From contig BQJR01000003.1 in NCBI GenBank assembly GCA_021604805.1, positions 682,001-746,000 of the forward strand: a stretch of DNA of 64,000 nucleotides. The letters are read 5' to 3'. Numbering within the stretch: position 1 is the first letter of the stretch; the number at the start of each line of letters is the position of its first letter. The notes beneath the pieces are model-generated. The model made no database searches. It saw only the letters and a list, made by a program, of their open reading frames with translations, and had not been told where the DNA came from. The stretch comes from Planctomycetota bacterium (GTDB taxonomy: Bacteria > Planctomycetota > B15-G4). This document shows positions 25,874-34,634 of the stretch, piece after piece. The position numbers were made by a program, and so were the translations under genes.

Positions 25874-25922
25874 ACTCCTCGGGACTCAACGACGAGCCCG
25901 CATGGTAAGCGATCGCAGCGCA

Positions 25923-25968
25923 GGCGCCGAGCCAGCTTCGGGCGCCGAGCCGGCTTCGGGCGACGAGC
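25923..25968. repeat. 18-bp tandem repeat between the formate dehydrogenase genes
   Basis: GGCGCCGAGCCAGCTTCG at 25923-25940 is repeated with one change at 25941-25958, followed by a 10-bp partial third copy. It sits in the 176-bp gap between the two formate dehydrogenase genes. Function unknown; it could form a transcript hairpin that sets the ratio of subunits. Confidence 0.6.
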
Positions 25969-26049
25969 GCAGGCGCAGCGCGAGTGGCGAGGCGGGCGGG
26001 ACGCGAAGCTGCGTGAGGAAAGCGGCTCGCGCCCCATCGCGCAGCGCGC

Positions 26050-27693
26050 TCAGCTCGCAGCGAACTCGTCGGGGAAGTGCTTGAGCGCGGTGGTCAGCGG
26101 CAGTGGCGCGGCCTGACCGAGGCCGCAGATCGAGCCCTCGTTCATTTGCCAGGCGACGTCGGCCACGTGGGTGAGGCGTTCCTTCTCGCCGCCGCCCTTC
26201 GGTGAGCCCTCGGCCATCGTGCCGGGTTCGCGGCCCGCCGACTTGTCGAGCGACTCGCGCAAGTAATAGGTACCGATGCGGCAGGGCGCGCACTGCCCGC
26301 AGGACTCGTCCTCGAAGAAGCGCAGCTGGTGCTGAACGGCCCAGCGCATGCTCACCGTGCCGTTGAGCACGACCACGCCGGCCGAACCGAGCATCGAGCC
26401 TGCGTCGGCCAACGACTTGTAGTCCATCGGCACGTTGCGTTTCGACGCAGGCAAGAAGCCCGAGCTCGCCCCGCCGGGCGAGAAGGCTTTCAGTTCACCG
26501 ACGTAACCGCCCGCCATCTCGACCAACTCGTCGAGCGTGATGCCGAGCGGCGCTTCGTACACGCCGGGGCGCTGCACATGTCCGCTCACGCAGTAGAGCT
26601 TGCTGCCCGCTTCGGTGCGACCGAGCGCACGGAACCACTCGGCACCCCGCTCCACGATCGCTGGCACACACGCGATCGTCTCCACGTTGTGCACGAGCGT
26701 GGGCTTGCCCCACAGCCCGGCTTCCACGGGATAAGGCGGACGCAGCCGCGGCATCCCGCGCTTGCCTTCGAGCGCTTCGAGCAAGGCTGTCTCTTCGCCG
26801 CAAATGTAAGCGCCCTGACCGCTGTGCGTGTGGAAGCGGATGTCGCCGAAGCGTTGCTCGGCGTGCGCGCGCTCGATCTCGGCTTCGATGGCTTGCAGCG
26901 GGATCTCGAACTCGCCGCGCAAGTAGAGCCAGACGTCTTTCGCGCCGACGGCCCAGGCCGCGATGGCGAGGCCTTCGAGCACACGGTCGGGACGTCGCAG
27001 CAAGATCTCGCGATCCTTGAACGTGGCGGGTTCGGCTTCGTCGGCATTCAGCACGACGTAACGCGTGGTCTCGGCTTGGCCGTGCACCGCGCGCCACTTG
27101 ATGTGCGCGGGGAAGCCGGCGCCGCCGCGACCTTGCAGGCCCGAGGTCTCGAGTTGATCGAAGAGCGCGTCGACACCCGCGGCTTGCGCCGCTGCGAAGG
27201 CCGACGCGCTGCGGTCGGGCGCGCCGTGCAGGTTGAGCGCGAGGTGCTCCGGGTCGTCGCGTTCGGGGCCGACTGCGCCGGCCCAGGCTGCGTCGGCGCT
27301 GTCGCCGGGGGCGTGCACGGCGTTCCAGTCGCCCTTGGCGGCCGCGATTTGGGCCAAACCCACGGCCGGGAGCACGCGTCGCTCCTTCAGCACGGCGGGC
27401 GGACGATCACAGGCGGCCAGACACGAGGCGCCTTCCACGGGCAGCCCGGCGGCCTTGGCCGCAGCGAGCACTTCGTCGGCCCCGGCCATCTGGCAGGACA
27501 GCCCGGTGCAGACGCGCAGCTTCGTGTTCGGGTCGGCGAGCAGATGGAAAAAGCTCGCCACGCCGTAGATCTCGGCCTCGGGCAGACCGGTCTTGCGCGA
27601 GAGATCCCGCGCGACGCCCTCGGTGAGACCACCCGCCTCCCGAAGCTGATCCGGAAGGTGCCCGCGCGCGTGCTGCTGATCCTCTTTCGACAT
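26050..27693 (-). CDS. Formate dehydrogenase NADH-binding subunit, NuoE-NuoF fusion
   Basis: A 547-residue fusion. Residues ~1-130 are NuoE-like with the 2Fe-2S cysteines C62, C67, C91, C95 in CTGLSC and CLAAC. The rest is NuoF-like: GLQGRGGAGFP and NADEAEPATFKDREIL bind FMN and NADH, HSGQGAYICGEETALLEA follows, and ESCGQCAPCRIGT with a later Cys in SICGLG holds the 4Fe-4S cluster. The fusion is known from soluble NAD-dependent formate dehydrogenases and hydrogenases. It would pass electrons from FdhA to NAD+. ATG at 27693 chosen because the NuoE domain starts there; a longer open frame runs to 27801 but is not family-like. First gene of the operon. Confidence 0.9.
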   Translation of the reverse strand: MSKEDQQHARGHLPDQLREAGGLTEGVARDLSRKTGLPEAEIYGVASFFHLLADPNTKLRVCTGLSCQMAGADEVLAAAKAAGLPVEGASCLAACDRPPAVLKERRVLPAVGLAQIAAAKGDWNAVHAPGDSADAAWAGAVGPERDDPEHLALNLHGAPDRSASAFAAAQAAGVDALFDQLETSGLQGRGGAGFPAHIKWRAVHGQAETTRYVVLNADEAEPATFKDREILLRRPDRVLEGLAIAAWAVGAKDVWLYLRGEFEIPLQAIEAEIERAHAEQRFGDIRFHTHSGQGAYICGEETALLEALEGKRGMPRLRPPYPVEAGLWGKPTLVHNVETIACVPAIVERGAEWFRALGRTEAGSKLYCVSGHVQRPGVYEAPLGITLDELVEMAGGYVGELKAFSPGGASSGFLPASKRNVPMDYKSLADAGSMLGSAGVVVLNGTVSMRWAVQHQLRFFEDESCGQCAPCRIGTYYLRESLDKSAGREPGTMAEGSPKGGGEKERLTHVADVAWQMNEGSICGLGQAAPLPLTTALKHFPDEFAAS

Positions 27694-27762
27694 GGCGCGC
27701 GAGTCTACCAAGCGAGTGCACGCCACGAGCCGCCGCGAGCCAACGCGCGCCCCCGGAATGCA

Positions 27763-27796
27763 GCGAGCCCGCGCCGGAGAACCGGAGCGGGCTCGC
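27763..27796 (-). terminator. Strong hairpin downstream of the cold-shock gene
   Basis: GCGAGCCCGC (27763-27772) and GCGGGCTCGC (27787-27796) are perfect inverted repeats; the loop contains a further CCGG-AGAA-CCGG pairing, so the stem is nearly continuous. It lies between the cold-shock gene and the formate dehydrogenase operon on the same strand and should separate them. There is no U-run, common in very GC-rich genomes. Confidence 0.65.
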
Positions 27797-27839
27797 ATCA
27801 CTCAAACGAGTGTCAATCAATCAGGGGTTCAGACCCTTT

Positions 27840-28046
27840 TCAAACCTTGGTGACGTTCTCCGCCGCCGGGCCCTTCTTGCCCTGCACCACGTCGTACTCG
27901 ACGCGGTCACCCTCGTTGAGGCTACGGAAGCCTTCAGCTTGGATCGAGGTCTGGTGGACGAAGCAGTCCTCACCACCACCCTCAGGTGCGATGAAGCCGA
28001 AGCCCTTCGTGTCGTTGAACCACTTAACGGTACCGGTGTGACGCAT
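27840..28046 (-). CDS. Cold-shock domain protein (CspA family)
   Basis: A 68-residue OB-fold protein that binds single-stranded RNA and DNA and melts mRNA structure. RNP1 is KGFGFI and RNP2 is [17 protein letters not shown] and [18 protein letters not shown] complete the family pattern, and the length is standard. ATG at 28046 has an AAAGGTAG ribosome site. The gene has an unusually long structured leader (see 28047-28318), as in cold-inducible csp genes, and a strong hairpin after its stop. Confidence 0.96.
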   Translation of the reverse strand: MRHTGTVKWFNDTKGFGFIAPEGGGEDCFVHQTSIQAEGFRSLNEGDRVEYDVVQGKKGPAAENVTKV

Positions 28047-28318
28047 ACTTGCTTACTACCTTTGAAACGCGGGAGACGGGAATGCACGTTCCCCCGCTAG
28101 AGCTGTCGCGGAACTAGACCTCCGCGGTTGGTTGGTCGTGCCGACCCACTCGCAAGAGCGGGTCAACGTTGACCTCACCCGCGGGCATGTGCAGACGACG
28201 AGAAACGATCTCGCCCGTTTCATGCTTACGGGGCCCGAAAGCTCTGTGGCGCAGCGTGAGCCGGTTCACAGATCCTTCGAACAGGGAACACAGTGACAGT
28301 CGGCCTCGGTGCTGTCAA
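28047..28318 (-). promoter_or_regulatory. Long structured leader and candidate promoter of the cold-shock gene
   Basis: The 310-bp gap upstream holds no gene. A TTGACA (minus strand, 28313-28318) could start a ~240-nt leader. The leader contains GGGAA-TGCACG-TTCCC (28078-28093), a 9-bp stem with one mismatch and a tetraloop (28143-28164), and a 14-bp perfect palindrome GGTCAACGTTGACC (28161-28174). The last two share bases 28161-28164, so they cannot form together, the layout of a temperature-responsive switch. No SD-sequestering helix was proven. Confidence 0.55.
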
Positions 28319-28356
28319 TCAGCAAGCGCGCGCGCTGACAGGGCGGCTCCCCCCAC

Positions 28357-29502
28357 CTACAGCCGCTCGAAGAACCAGAACATGCCTGCGAGCAACAGCG
28401 CGCCCGAGGTCACGGCGCGCACGACCCAAGGCGCCAGCGGAGCGCGCGCAGGGCCCGGGCCAGAAGCGCCCTGCACGCCATGTTTCGACGCCGTTCTGGT
28501 GCGCGCCCAGAGCAGCAAGGGCAGACACAGAGCACCCCCGACGAGCACCTGCCCGAGCTCCACGCCGAGGTTGAAGCCCAGCAGCGCCGTGCCGCGCGCA
28601 GGCTCCTCCAATAAGGAACGACCCAGGTAGGCAGCGAAACCCAAGCCGTGCACCAGCCCGAACACGAAGGCCTCGTACCAGCGCGAACGCGGCGCCGTCC
28701 GCTGCAGCAGGTTCTCGGCGGCCACGTACGCGATCGACAGCGCGATCGCCGGCTCGACCATGTGCGCCACGCCCGACACGTCGATCCACTGGAGCACCAC
28801 GGCGGCGAGCGTGATCGAGTGCGCCAGGGTGAAGGCGGTGATCACGGCCAGCAGGCCACGCAGCGAAAGCGCCGACACGACCAGCAAGGCCACGAAGGCC
28901 AAGTGATCCCAACCGTCGAGGATGTGTTCCCAACCGAGGCGCAGGTAGGCGAGCAGCGCGCCGCGACCTTCGCGATCCACGCGCGCCGTGGGTTCGCGCG
29001 CGTTCAGCCCGAAGTGTTGAGGCGTGCCGTCGGCCCATTGGATCTGCGCCGTGTCGATGTGGTCCGGGCTCGTGTCGAAGAAGAGCGTGCACGTGAGCAG
29101 CAGATCGCGGATCGGCGCGCTGTGTCGGTAGCGCAGTTGGACATCGACGGCGCCGGCGCGGTAACCGGTGCTGGCCATGACTTCATCGGGTCTCAGCGCA
29201 GTGAGTGACACGTACTCGGCGAGCAGACCTTCACCGCCCGAGTGATCGCGCGCGCTGCCGACCGCGAGCGTGTAGTGATCGCTCACGTAGCCGAAGATCT
29301 CGGCGTCGTGGGCGGCGACTTCGGCGGGCGTGACCGTGCCGTCAGCGTTCGCGTCGAGGGCGGGAAGCACCTCGAGCAACGAAAGGACCTGAACACGCAG
29401 AGTGACGTCGGCCGTGTCGTCGACCACACGCACCCGCGAGGAACTGAGCGAACCCGGGTGCGGCGCGAGCAGCGTGAAGACCAGCAGCGCGAGCGTGATC
29501 AC
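28357..29502 (-). CDS. HupE/UreJ-like membrane protein with EF-hand-like loop
   Basis: A 381-residue protein. The N-terminal ~190 residues are extracytoplasmic and include an EF-hand-like loop DANADGTVTPAEV. The rest has about seven membrane segments with the HupE/UreJ_2 signature GWEHILDGWDHLAFVALL, then TAFTLAHSITLA and FGLVHGLGFA, all rich in His and Asp that could bind nickel or another metal. The family is linked to metal uptake or scaffold roles. GTG start at 29502, 10 bp after the metallo-hydrolase gene, so the two form an operon. Confidence 0.85.
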   Translation of the reverse strand: MITLALLVFTLLAPHPGSLSSSRVRVVDDTADVTLRVQVLSLLEVLPALDANADGTVTPAEVAAHDAEIFGYVSDHYTLAVGSARDHSGGEGLLAEYVSLTALRPDEVMASTGYRAGAVDVQLRYRHSAPIRDLLLTCTLFFDTSPDHIDTAQIQWADGTPQHFGLNAREPTARVDREGRGALLAYLRLGWEHILDGWDHLAFVALLVVSALSLRGLLAVITAFTLAHSITLAAVVLQWIDVSGVAHMVEPAIALSIAYVAAENLLQRTAPRSRWYEAFVFGLVHGLGFAAYLGRSLLEEPARGTALLGFNLGVELGQVLVGGALCLPLLLWARTRTASKHGVQGASGPGPARAPLAPWVVRAVTSGALLLAGMFWFFERL

Positions 29503-29512
29503 GTGATGGCGA

Positions 29513-30544
29513 CTAGCGTCCGCGTCGGGCGCGACCGCTGTCCGTGTCGGTGTCGGTGTCGCCGTTCCAGGTGATCCCGCACTTGTAGACCGGGTGGATC
29601 ACGAACTCTTCGAAGATCGTGCACTCGGGGACGCCGTCGAAGGAGAGCGCGGCCTCGAGGATCTCGGTGAGGATCGTGGGCGCGAATTCGAGCACGTGCT
29701 CGCGCGGGTGCACGGTGGTGGTGTACGCGAAGGGCGTGAAGGGGAATTCGGAGGTCTCGATGTGGCAGCCGACCACCCACTTCACGGGGTGCGTCGCGGC
29801 CCAGTCGACCATGCGCTGGATGGAGGCGACGAAGTCCGTCCACTCGCCCTTGGAGAACACGAACAGGTGTCCGGGGTACACGATGTCGCCGGGCAACAAG
29901 AGGTGCGTGTTGCGGTCGTAGAGCGTGACACTCACGGGGTGATGACCGGGCGTGCCGAGCACGTCGATCACACGGCCGCCGAGGTCGAAGCTGGGCACGT
30001 CGTTCGGGTAGTCGTCGAAGCCGAAGAAGGGCAGCGCCACGTTTGCTTGCGCGCTCACGAAGCGCCCGTAGAAGCTGCCGTTGGGGTACTGACCGTCGCC
30101 TTGCACGTGATCGAAGTGACCGTGCGTGTGGGCCACCGTGAGCGGGATGCTCGTGCGACCGTTGTCGAGCAACCACTGTTCGATCACGCCGTCGATGGTG
30201 GCTCGCAGCGGTGCGGTGTCGAGCGCGCCGGTGTCCATCAACAAGGCTTCGTCCTCACCGAAGAGCAGGTACAGGAACGGCGCCTCGTAGATGTCGCACT
30301 TGCTCTGGCGGATGAAGAAGGTGTTCGCGTTGTAGGCGTGCACCTGGAAGGCCGGGTCGTTGTCGCAGTCTTTGCCGGCGATCCACTCGTCGGGCCAGCT
30401 GCCTCCCTCCTTCGGCGCCACGCTGTTGAGTTCGATGATCTTGTCGCGCAGCGCAGGGAGCTGACCGCTGGGCGTGGGGTTCTGCGACCACGCCAACAAG
30501 AGCAGCGCGAGGAACACGAGCGGGAGCAGCAAGCGGGCGCGCAT
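29513..30544 (-). CDS. Secreted metallo-beta-lactamase-fold hydrolase
   Basis: A 343-residue exported protein starting at ATG 30544 with a signal peptide (LLLPLVFLALLLLAWSQ). The metal motif HTHGHFDH, an Asp in LLPGDIVYPGH, and later histidines (TPGHHPVS and GCHIETSEFP) give the two-metal site of the fold. The loop KCDIYEAPFLYLLFGEDEA and the C-terminal YKCGITWNGD are not recognised. Substrate unknown; family members hydrolyse lactones, thioesters or phosphoesters. It precedes the HupE-like gene by 10 bp, perhaps sharing a metal supply. Confidence 0.85.
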   Translation of the reverse strand: MRARLLLPLVFLALLLLAWSQNPTPSGQLPALRDKIIELNSVAPKEGGSWPDEWIAGKDCDNDPAFQVHAYNANTFFIRQSKCDIYEAPFLYLLFGEDEALLMDTGALDTAPLRATIDGVIEQWLLDNGRTSIPLTVAHTHGHFDHVQGDGQYPNGSFYGRFVSAQANVALPFFGFDDYPNDVPSFDLGGRVIDVLGTPGHHPVSVTLYDRNTHLLLPGDIVYPGHLFVFSKGEWTDFVASIQRMVDWAATHPVKWVVGCHIETSEFPFTPFAYTTTVHPREHVLEFAPTILTEILEAALSFDGVPECTIFEEFVIHPVYKCGITWNGDTDTDTDSGRARRGR

Positions 30545-30650
30545 CGGATCGTCTCGCGGCGGGAGGGCGCTGTGCCGGCGCGCACGAAGCGGCCCGCACA
30601 ACGATGGAGACGCGTCAGCTTAGCCGAGATCGAGCGCGCGCGGGGCGGGG

Positions 30651-31118
30651 TCAGCGCCCCATGCAGCACTTCTTGAACTTCTTGCCCGAGCCGCAGGGGC
30701 AGAGATCGTTGCGGCCCAGCTTGCTGCCGGGGCGCGACAGTTGTTCGACTTCGCCGCGGGTGGCACGACCGTAGGCTTCGCCGGCGGTCGCGACGCCCAA
30801 GCCCAACTCGCGTCCGTTGCCGAGCCGACCCTGCGCCTCGAGGTCACTGAGCAAATCGCGCGCGAGACGTGGCATCGCGGCGTGCACGTCCTCGGGGAGC
30901 TGCAGCCGCGCCACGTGCTCGAGCAAGGCAGCGCGCAGCTCGGGGAGCTCGAGATCGTCGGGGTCCACGTCGGCGCGTTCGCAGGCGGCGACCAACCAGG
31001 CGAGCAGCACGCCGTCGGCGTGCTCGACCACGGCCTGCGAGCGCGCACCGAAGGCGTCGCCCTGGGTGAAGTCGGCGATCCAGCCGCTGAGGCGTTCGCG
31101 TGTGTAGTCGTCGAGCAT
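30651..31118 (-). CDS. SEC-C zinc-motif protein with helical N-terminus
   Basis: A 155-residue protein. The N-terminal ~120 residues are helical and acidic, probably a UPF0149/YecA-like or unrelated helical domain. The C-terminus [18 protein letters not shown] is the SEC-C zinc-binding motif (CxCxSGxxxxxCC), found at the end of SecA and in various proteins that contact ribosomes or nucleic acid. ATG at 31118 chosen; upstream frame to 31253 is not family-like. Divergent from the DUF4920 gene. Confidence 0.8.
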   Translation of the reverse strand: MLDDYTRERLSGWIADFTQGDAFGARSQAVVEHADGVLLAWLVAACERADVDPDDLELPELRAALLEHVARLQLPEDVHAAMPRLARDLLSDLEAQGRLGNGRELGLGVATAGEAYGRATRGEVEQLSRPGSKLGRNDLCPCGSGKKFKKCCMGR

Positions 31119-31288
31119 GGGACGTGGCCGGCCGGGAAGGAGCCCGTTAGGCTGCCAAGCGCCCGTCGCAGGCGCCAGCTTCGCCCAGCTGCGCATCGAC
31201 TCAGAGCCCTGCGAAGTGGACGATGCATCTCGTGCATCGACGCACCGAACCAACCCGCACCGAACATCACCACCACCGAGGTCCTCCC

Positions 31289-31768
31289 ATGACGCCCCGC
31301 AACCTGCTCACCGCCTTCGCCCTGGCCGCCACGCTGGCCTGCGCGTCGTCCACCGACCCGATCGAAGTCGAAGGCTGGGAGAGCTTCGGCGCCGGCATCA
31401 GCGCCAGCGAACCGATGCAGCTCCACGAACTCCTCGCCGCCAGTGACTCGCTGAACGGTGAGCACGTGGTGCTCGAAGCCACGGTGCTCGAGGTCTGCCC
31501 CAAGAAGGGTTGCTGGATGACCTTCGACACCGGCGCCGCCGAGCTGCGCGTGACCTTCCTCGACTACGGCTTCTTCGTGCCGCTCGACATCGCCGGTCGC
31601 ACCGTGCGCGTGGAAGGCATCTTCGAGGAAGCCGAAGTGCCGCTCGCCGAAGCGCAGCACTACCTCGAAGACGCGGGTCGTCACGAGGAAGCCGCCGCGC
31701 TCACCGGACCGCAGAAGGGTTACCGCCTCGTGGCCAGCGGCGTGCTGCTGGAAGACACTGAGGAGTGA
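31289..31768 (+). CDS. DUF4920 lipoprotein
   Basis: A 159-residue lipoprotein: basic start, hydrophobic [12 protein letters not shown] and lipobox LACAS. The mature part has the DUF4920 pattern [14 protein letters not shown], then [19 protein letters not shown] and [10 protein letters not shown], predicted OB-like fold. The two cysteines in CPKKGC may bind a metal or heme. The start at ATG 31289 is set by the signal peptide. Its stop overlaps the exporter start (GTGA). Confidence 0.85.
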   Translation: MTPRNLLTAFALAATLACASSTDPIEVEGWESFGAGISASEPMQLHELLAASDSLNGEHVVLEATVLEVCPKKGCWMTFDTGAAELRVTFLDYGFFVPLDIAGRTVRVEGIFEEAEVPLAEAQHYLEDAGRHEEAAALTGPQKGYRLVASGVLLEDTEE

Positions 31769-33075
31769 GCGACGCGTCGGGCGCAGCGCAGCAGCCCGAA
31801 GCGCAACCGCCCGAGTCGCAGCCGCTCGACGACGCAGCGCGCGAAGCCGCAGAGCACGCGGCCGCGCTGCGTGAACGCCACGGCGCAGCCTTCGTGGAGA
31901 AGCTCGGCGGCGCGCTGCACCGCTACGGCGCGCCCGCCAATCGTCTCGACGACGTGCTCGTGTTGCTCTCCCAGGAGCTCGGGCTGAAGGCCTCGTTCTT
32001 CTCGCTGCCCTCCGCGATCTTCTACACCTACGATCGCCCGGTCGACGGTGGCTTCGCGCGCTTGCAACGCGTGTTCGGCCACGAGCTCGACCTCTCGAAG
32101 TTGGCGCGTCTCGACCGACTCTTCAACCGCGCGCTCGACGGCGACCTGCCGCTCGAACACGCCACCGACGAAGTCGATCGCATCACCGCCGCGCCGCCGC
32201 CCTACCCGACACTCATCACCTGGCTGGCCTTCGTGATCGTGTCGGGTTCGGCGGCGCGCTTCTTCGGCGGCGGCGTGGCCGAGATGTACTTGGCCGCCGC
32301 AGCGGGCGCCGCGCTCGGCGCGCTCTACCTGTTCAGCGCCACGCGCGCGAACCTGCGTCGGCTCTTCGAACCGGCGGGCGCCTTGCTCGTGAGCCTCTGC
32401 ACCTCCGTGCTCGCCCTCCGCTTCGGGGCCTCCTCCGACGTGGCCACGCTCGCCGGCTTGATCGTGCTCGTTCCCGGCTTCAGCCTCACGATCGGCGCCA
32501 CGGAACTCGCGCTGCACCACCCCGTGTCTGGCATGACGCGCCTGGCCGGCGCCGGCATGACCTTGCTCATGCTCAGCATGGGCGTGCTCTTCGGGCGTCA
32601 ACTCGGTGAACTCGTGGCCGGGAGCGCGCCGCTGCCCGTGGTTCCGATCGCGCTGCCGGGCTGGACCGAAGCGGCGGCGCTGTTGGTGAGTGGACTCGGG
32701 CTCGGCGTGCTCTTCCGCGCCGAACGTCGCGACCTGCCCTTCACGGTCATGGCGGTGATGGTGCCGTACCTCGGTTTCAAACTCGGCGCGCAAGAGTTCG
32801 GCCTCGAGACGCGCATCTTCCTCGGCGGCCTGCTCAGCGGCATCTTCGCGAACCTCTACGCGCGCGTGCTCGACCGGCCCGCGCTCGCCATGCGCCTGCC
32901 CGGCGTGCTGATCCTCGTTCCCGGCGCCACGAGCTTCGTCTCCCTCGGGCAGATCGCAGCGGGCGACTCGGCCGAGGGCATCGCCACGCTCTTCCGCGTC
33001 GGCATGACGATCATCGCGCTGGTCACGGGCCTGCTCGTGGCGAACGTGGTGCTCTCACCGCGCAAGGCGCTCTGA
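31765..33075 (+). CDS. Threonine/serine exporter family protein (ThrE)
   Basis: A 436-residue membrane protein with both halves of the ThrE family: an N-terminal cytosolic helical domain (GGALHRYGAPANRLDDVLVL), then about ten hydrophobic segments split into the DUF1212-like block (to ~300) and DUF3815-like block. VLVPGFSLTIGATEL and LILVPGATSFVSLGQI are the duplicated signature that marks the two halves. ThrE exports threonine and serine. The acidic/Gln-rich N-terminus is low in complexity. GTG at 31765 overlaps the lipoprotein stop. Confidence 0.9.
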   Translation: MSDASGAAQQPEAQPPESQPLDDAAREAAEHAAALRERHGAAFVEKLGGALHRYGAPANRLDDVLVLLSQELGLKASFFSLPSAIFYTYDRPVDGGFARLQRVFGHELDLSKLARLDRLFNRALDGDLPLEHATDEVDRITAAPPPYPTLITWLAFVIVSGSAARFFGGGVAEMYLAAAAGAALGALYLFSATRANLRRLFEPAGALLVSLCTSVLALRFGASSDVATLAGLIVLVPGFSLTIGATELALHHPVSGMTRLAGAGMTLLMLSMGVLFGRQLGELVAGSAPLPVVPIALPGWTEAAALLVSGLGLGVLFRAERRDLPFTVMAVMVPYLGFKLGAQEFGLETRIFLGGLLSGIFANLYARVLDRPALAMRLPGVLILVPGATSFVSLGQIAAGDSAEGIATLFRVGMTIIALVTGLLVANVVLSPRKAL

Positions 33076-33091
33076 CTCCTGCGCGCGCGCC

Positions 33092-33107
33092 GCAGCTCTC
33101 GAGCTGC
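33092..33107 (+). terminator. Hairpin after the ThrE gene
   Basis: GCAGCT-CTCG-AGCTGC forms a 6-bp stem with a tetraloop 17 bp after the exporter stop. It could end the lipoprotein-exporter transcript. There is no U-run. Confidence 0.4.
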
Positions 33108-33258
33108 TGAGCGCATCCACGCCCCGGCTGCTTCCCTACGCCAAAGTCCCCTTCGCGCGCCCGCTCAGACCGGAGTATCGTTCGCGCACGCTCCTCAGTG
33201 CGTGGCCCGACGCGATGTCGCGCGGCTGCCGCTCGCCGCGAACGATCAGGACTCTCCC

Positions 33259-34542
33259 GTGCCCGACTCCAGCGTGCAGCCCGAGCCCGAACTGGGCGCC
33301 TTCCGCAACGTGCCCTACATGGGCGTGATCTTCGTCGTGGCCGAAGCCGTGAAGCGCGGCTTCTGGAACGGTCATCCCGAGTGGTCGAACCTCGGCCAGG
33401 GTCAACCCGAAGTCGGTGAGCTCGACGGCGCGCCGCCGCGCATCGCGCACGTGGACCTCGAGCCCGGCGACCACGCTTACGGTCCACTGGAAGGCACGCC
33501 CGAGTTGCGTGCTTCGGTGGCAGCGCACACCAACCGTTTGTTCCGCGACGGCCTCACTCCCTACGGCGCGCAACACGTGTCGGTCGCGCAAGGCGGGCGG
33601 CTCGCGCTCACGCGTTGCATGGCGGCGCTCGAGGGTGGTCCCGTCGGCTATCAGCTGCCCGACTACACCGCCTACGAAGACATGTTCAACCTGCACCTCG
33701 ATCGCATCGATCCGATCGGCCTGCGCACGCGCGAAGAGGATGGGTTCGCGCTCACCCCCGCGGCCTTCGCCGCCGCCGCGCGCGAACACAAACTGCGCGC
33801 CTTCATCGTGAGCAACCCGTGCAACCCCACCGGCGTGGTGCTGTCCGGCGACACCTTGCGCGAGCTGATCGACATCGCCAAGCGCGAGCAGGTCACGTTG
33901 ATCCTCGACGAGTTCTACTCGCACTTCATCTACACACCCGATGGCGAAGCCGGCGCGGGCCCGGTGAGCGGCGCGAGCTTCATCGAGGAACCCGACACCG
34001 ATCCGATCATCCTGGTGGACGGGCTCACCAAGAGTTTCCGCTACCCGGGCTGGCGCGTGGGTTGGGTGCTCGGCCCGCCGCCGATGGTGGAAGCCATGGC
34101 GCGCACGGCCAGCTCGATCGACGGCGGCCCGTCACGCATCGCGCAGCGCGCCGCACTGGCCGCGCTGCAACCCGCCGCTGCCGATCAGGAAACCAACGCG
34201 CTGCGCGTGGCCTTCGCCGCCAAGCGCAACCTGATGCTCGAGCGTCTCAAAGCCATGGGCGTGCGCTTCGCTCACGAGAGCGAGAGCACGTTCTACCTGT
34301 GGGGTTGCCTCGACCAACTCCCCGCGCCGCTGAACGACGCCATGGAGTTCTTCTGGCGCGCGCTCGACCGCAAGGTGATGACCGTGCCCGGCAAGTTCTT
34401 CGACGTGAACCCGGGCAGTCGTCGCGCGCCACCTTCGCCTTACGACCAATGGATGCGCTTCAGCTTCGGCCCGTCGATGGACAACATGGTGCAAGGCCTC
34501 GATCGCCTGCAAGCGCTGGTCGACGCCGAACGCCGCGGCTGA
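33259..34542 (+). CDS. PLP-dependent aminotransferase (class I/II)
   Basis: A 427-residue fold-type I aminotransferase. Motifs are YGPLEGTPELRASVA near the N-terminus, FIVSNPCNPTGVVLSG (the NPTG loop that binds PLP), ILDEFYSHFIY with the Asp, and LVDGLTKSFRYPGWRVGW with the Schiff-base lysine. The early GQGQPEVG matches the substrate-binding edge. Substrate unknown; it resembles aspartate/aromatic-type enzymes. GTG at 33259 is preferred because residues before it look non-coding; a GTG at 33202 is also open. A -10-like TATCGT lies at 33176-33181. Confidence 0.88.
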   Translation: MPDSSVQPEPELGAFRNVPYMGVIFVVAEAVKRGFWNGHPEWSNLGQGQPEVGELDGAPPRIAHVDLEPGDHAYGPLEGTPELRASVAAHTNRLFRDGLTPYGAQHVSVAQGGRLALTRCMAALEGGPVGYQLPDYTAYEDMFNLHLDRIDPIGLRTREEDGFALTPAAFAAAAREHKLRAFIVSNPCNPTGVVLSGDTLRELIDIAKREQVTLILDEFYSHFIYTPDGEAGAGPVSGASFIEEPDTDPIILVDGLTKSFRYPGWRVGWVLGPPPMVEAMARTASSIDGGPSRIAQRAALAALQPAAADQETNALRVAFAAKRNLMLERLKAMGVRFAHESESTFYLWGCLDQLPAPLNDAMEFFWRALDRKVMTVPGKFFDVNPGSRRAPPSPYDQWMRFSFGPSMDNMVQGLDRLQALVDAERRG

Positions 34543-34634
34543 ACGCGGGCGCCGCCTGAACGCGACGCGCCGCAGCGACCGGGCCCGGCGTGGGCCTCGA
34601 TCACTGCGGCGCCGTCTCGGTCGACCCGCCGGGC

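Noticed and set aside
34548..34613. GGCGCCGC and GCGGCGCC arms as a terminator after the aminotransferase gene
   Set aside because: The arms are 50 bp apart, too far for a useful terminator stem.
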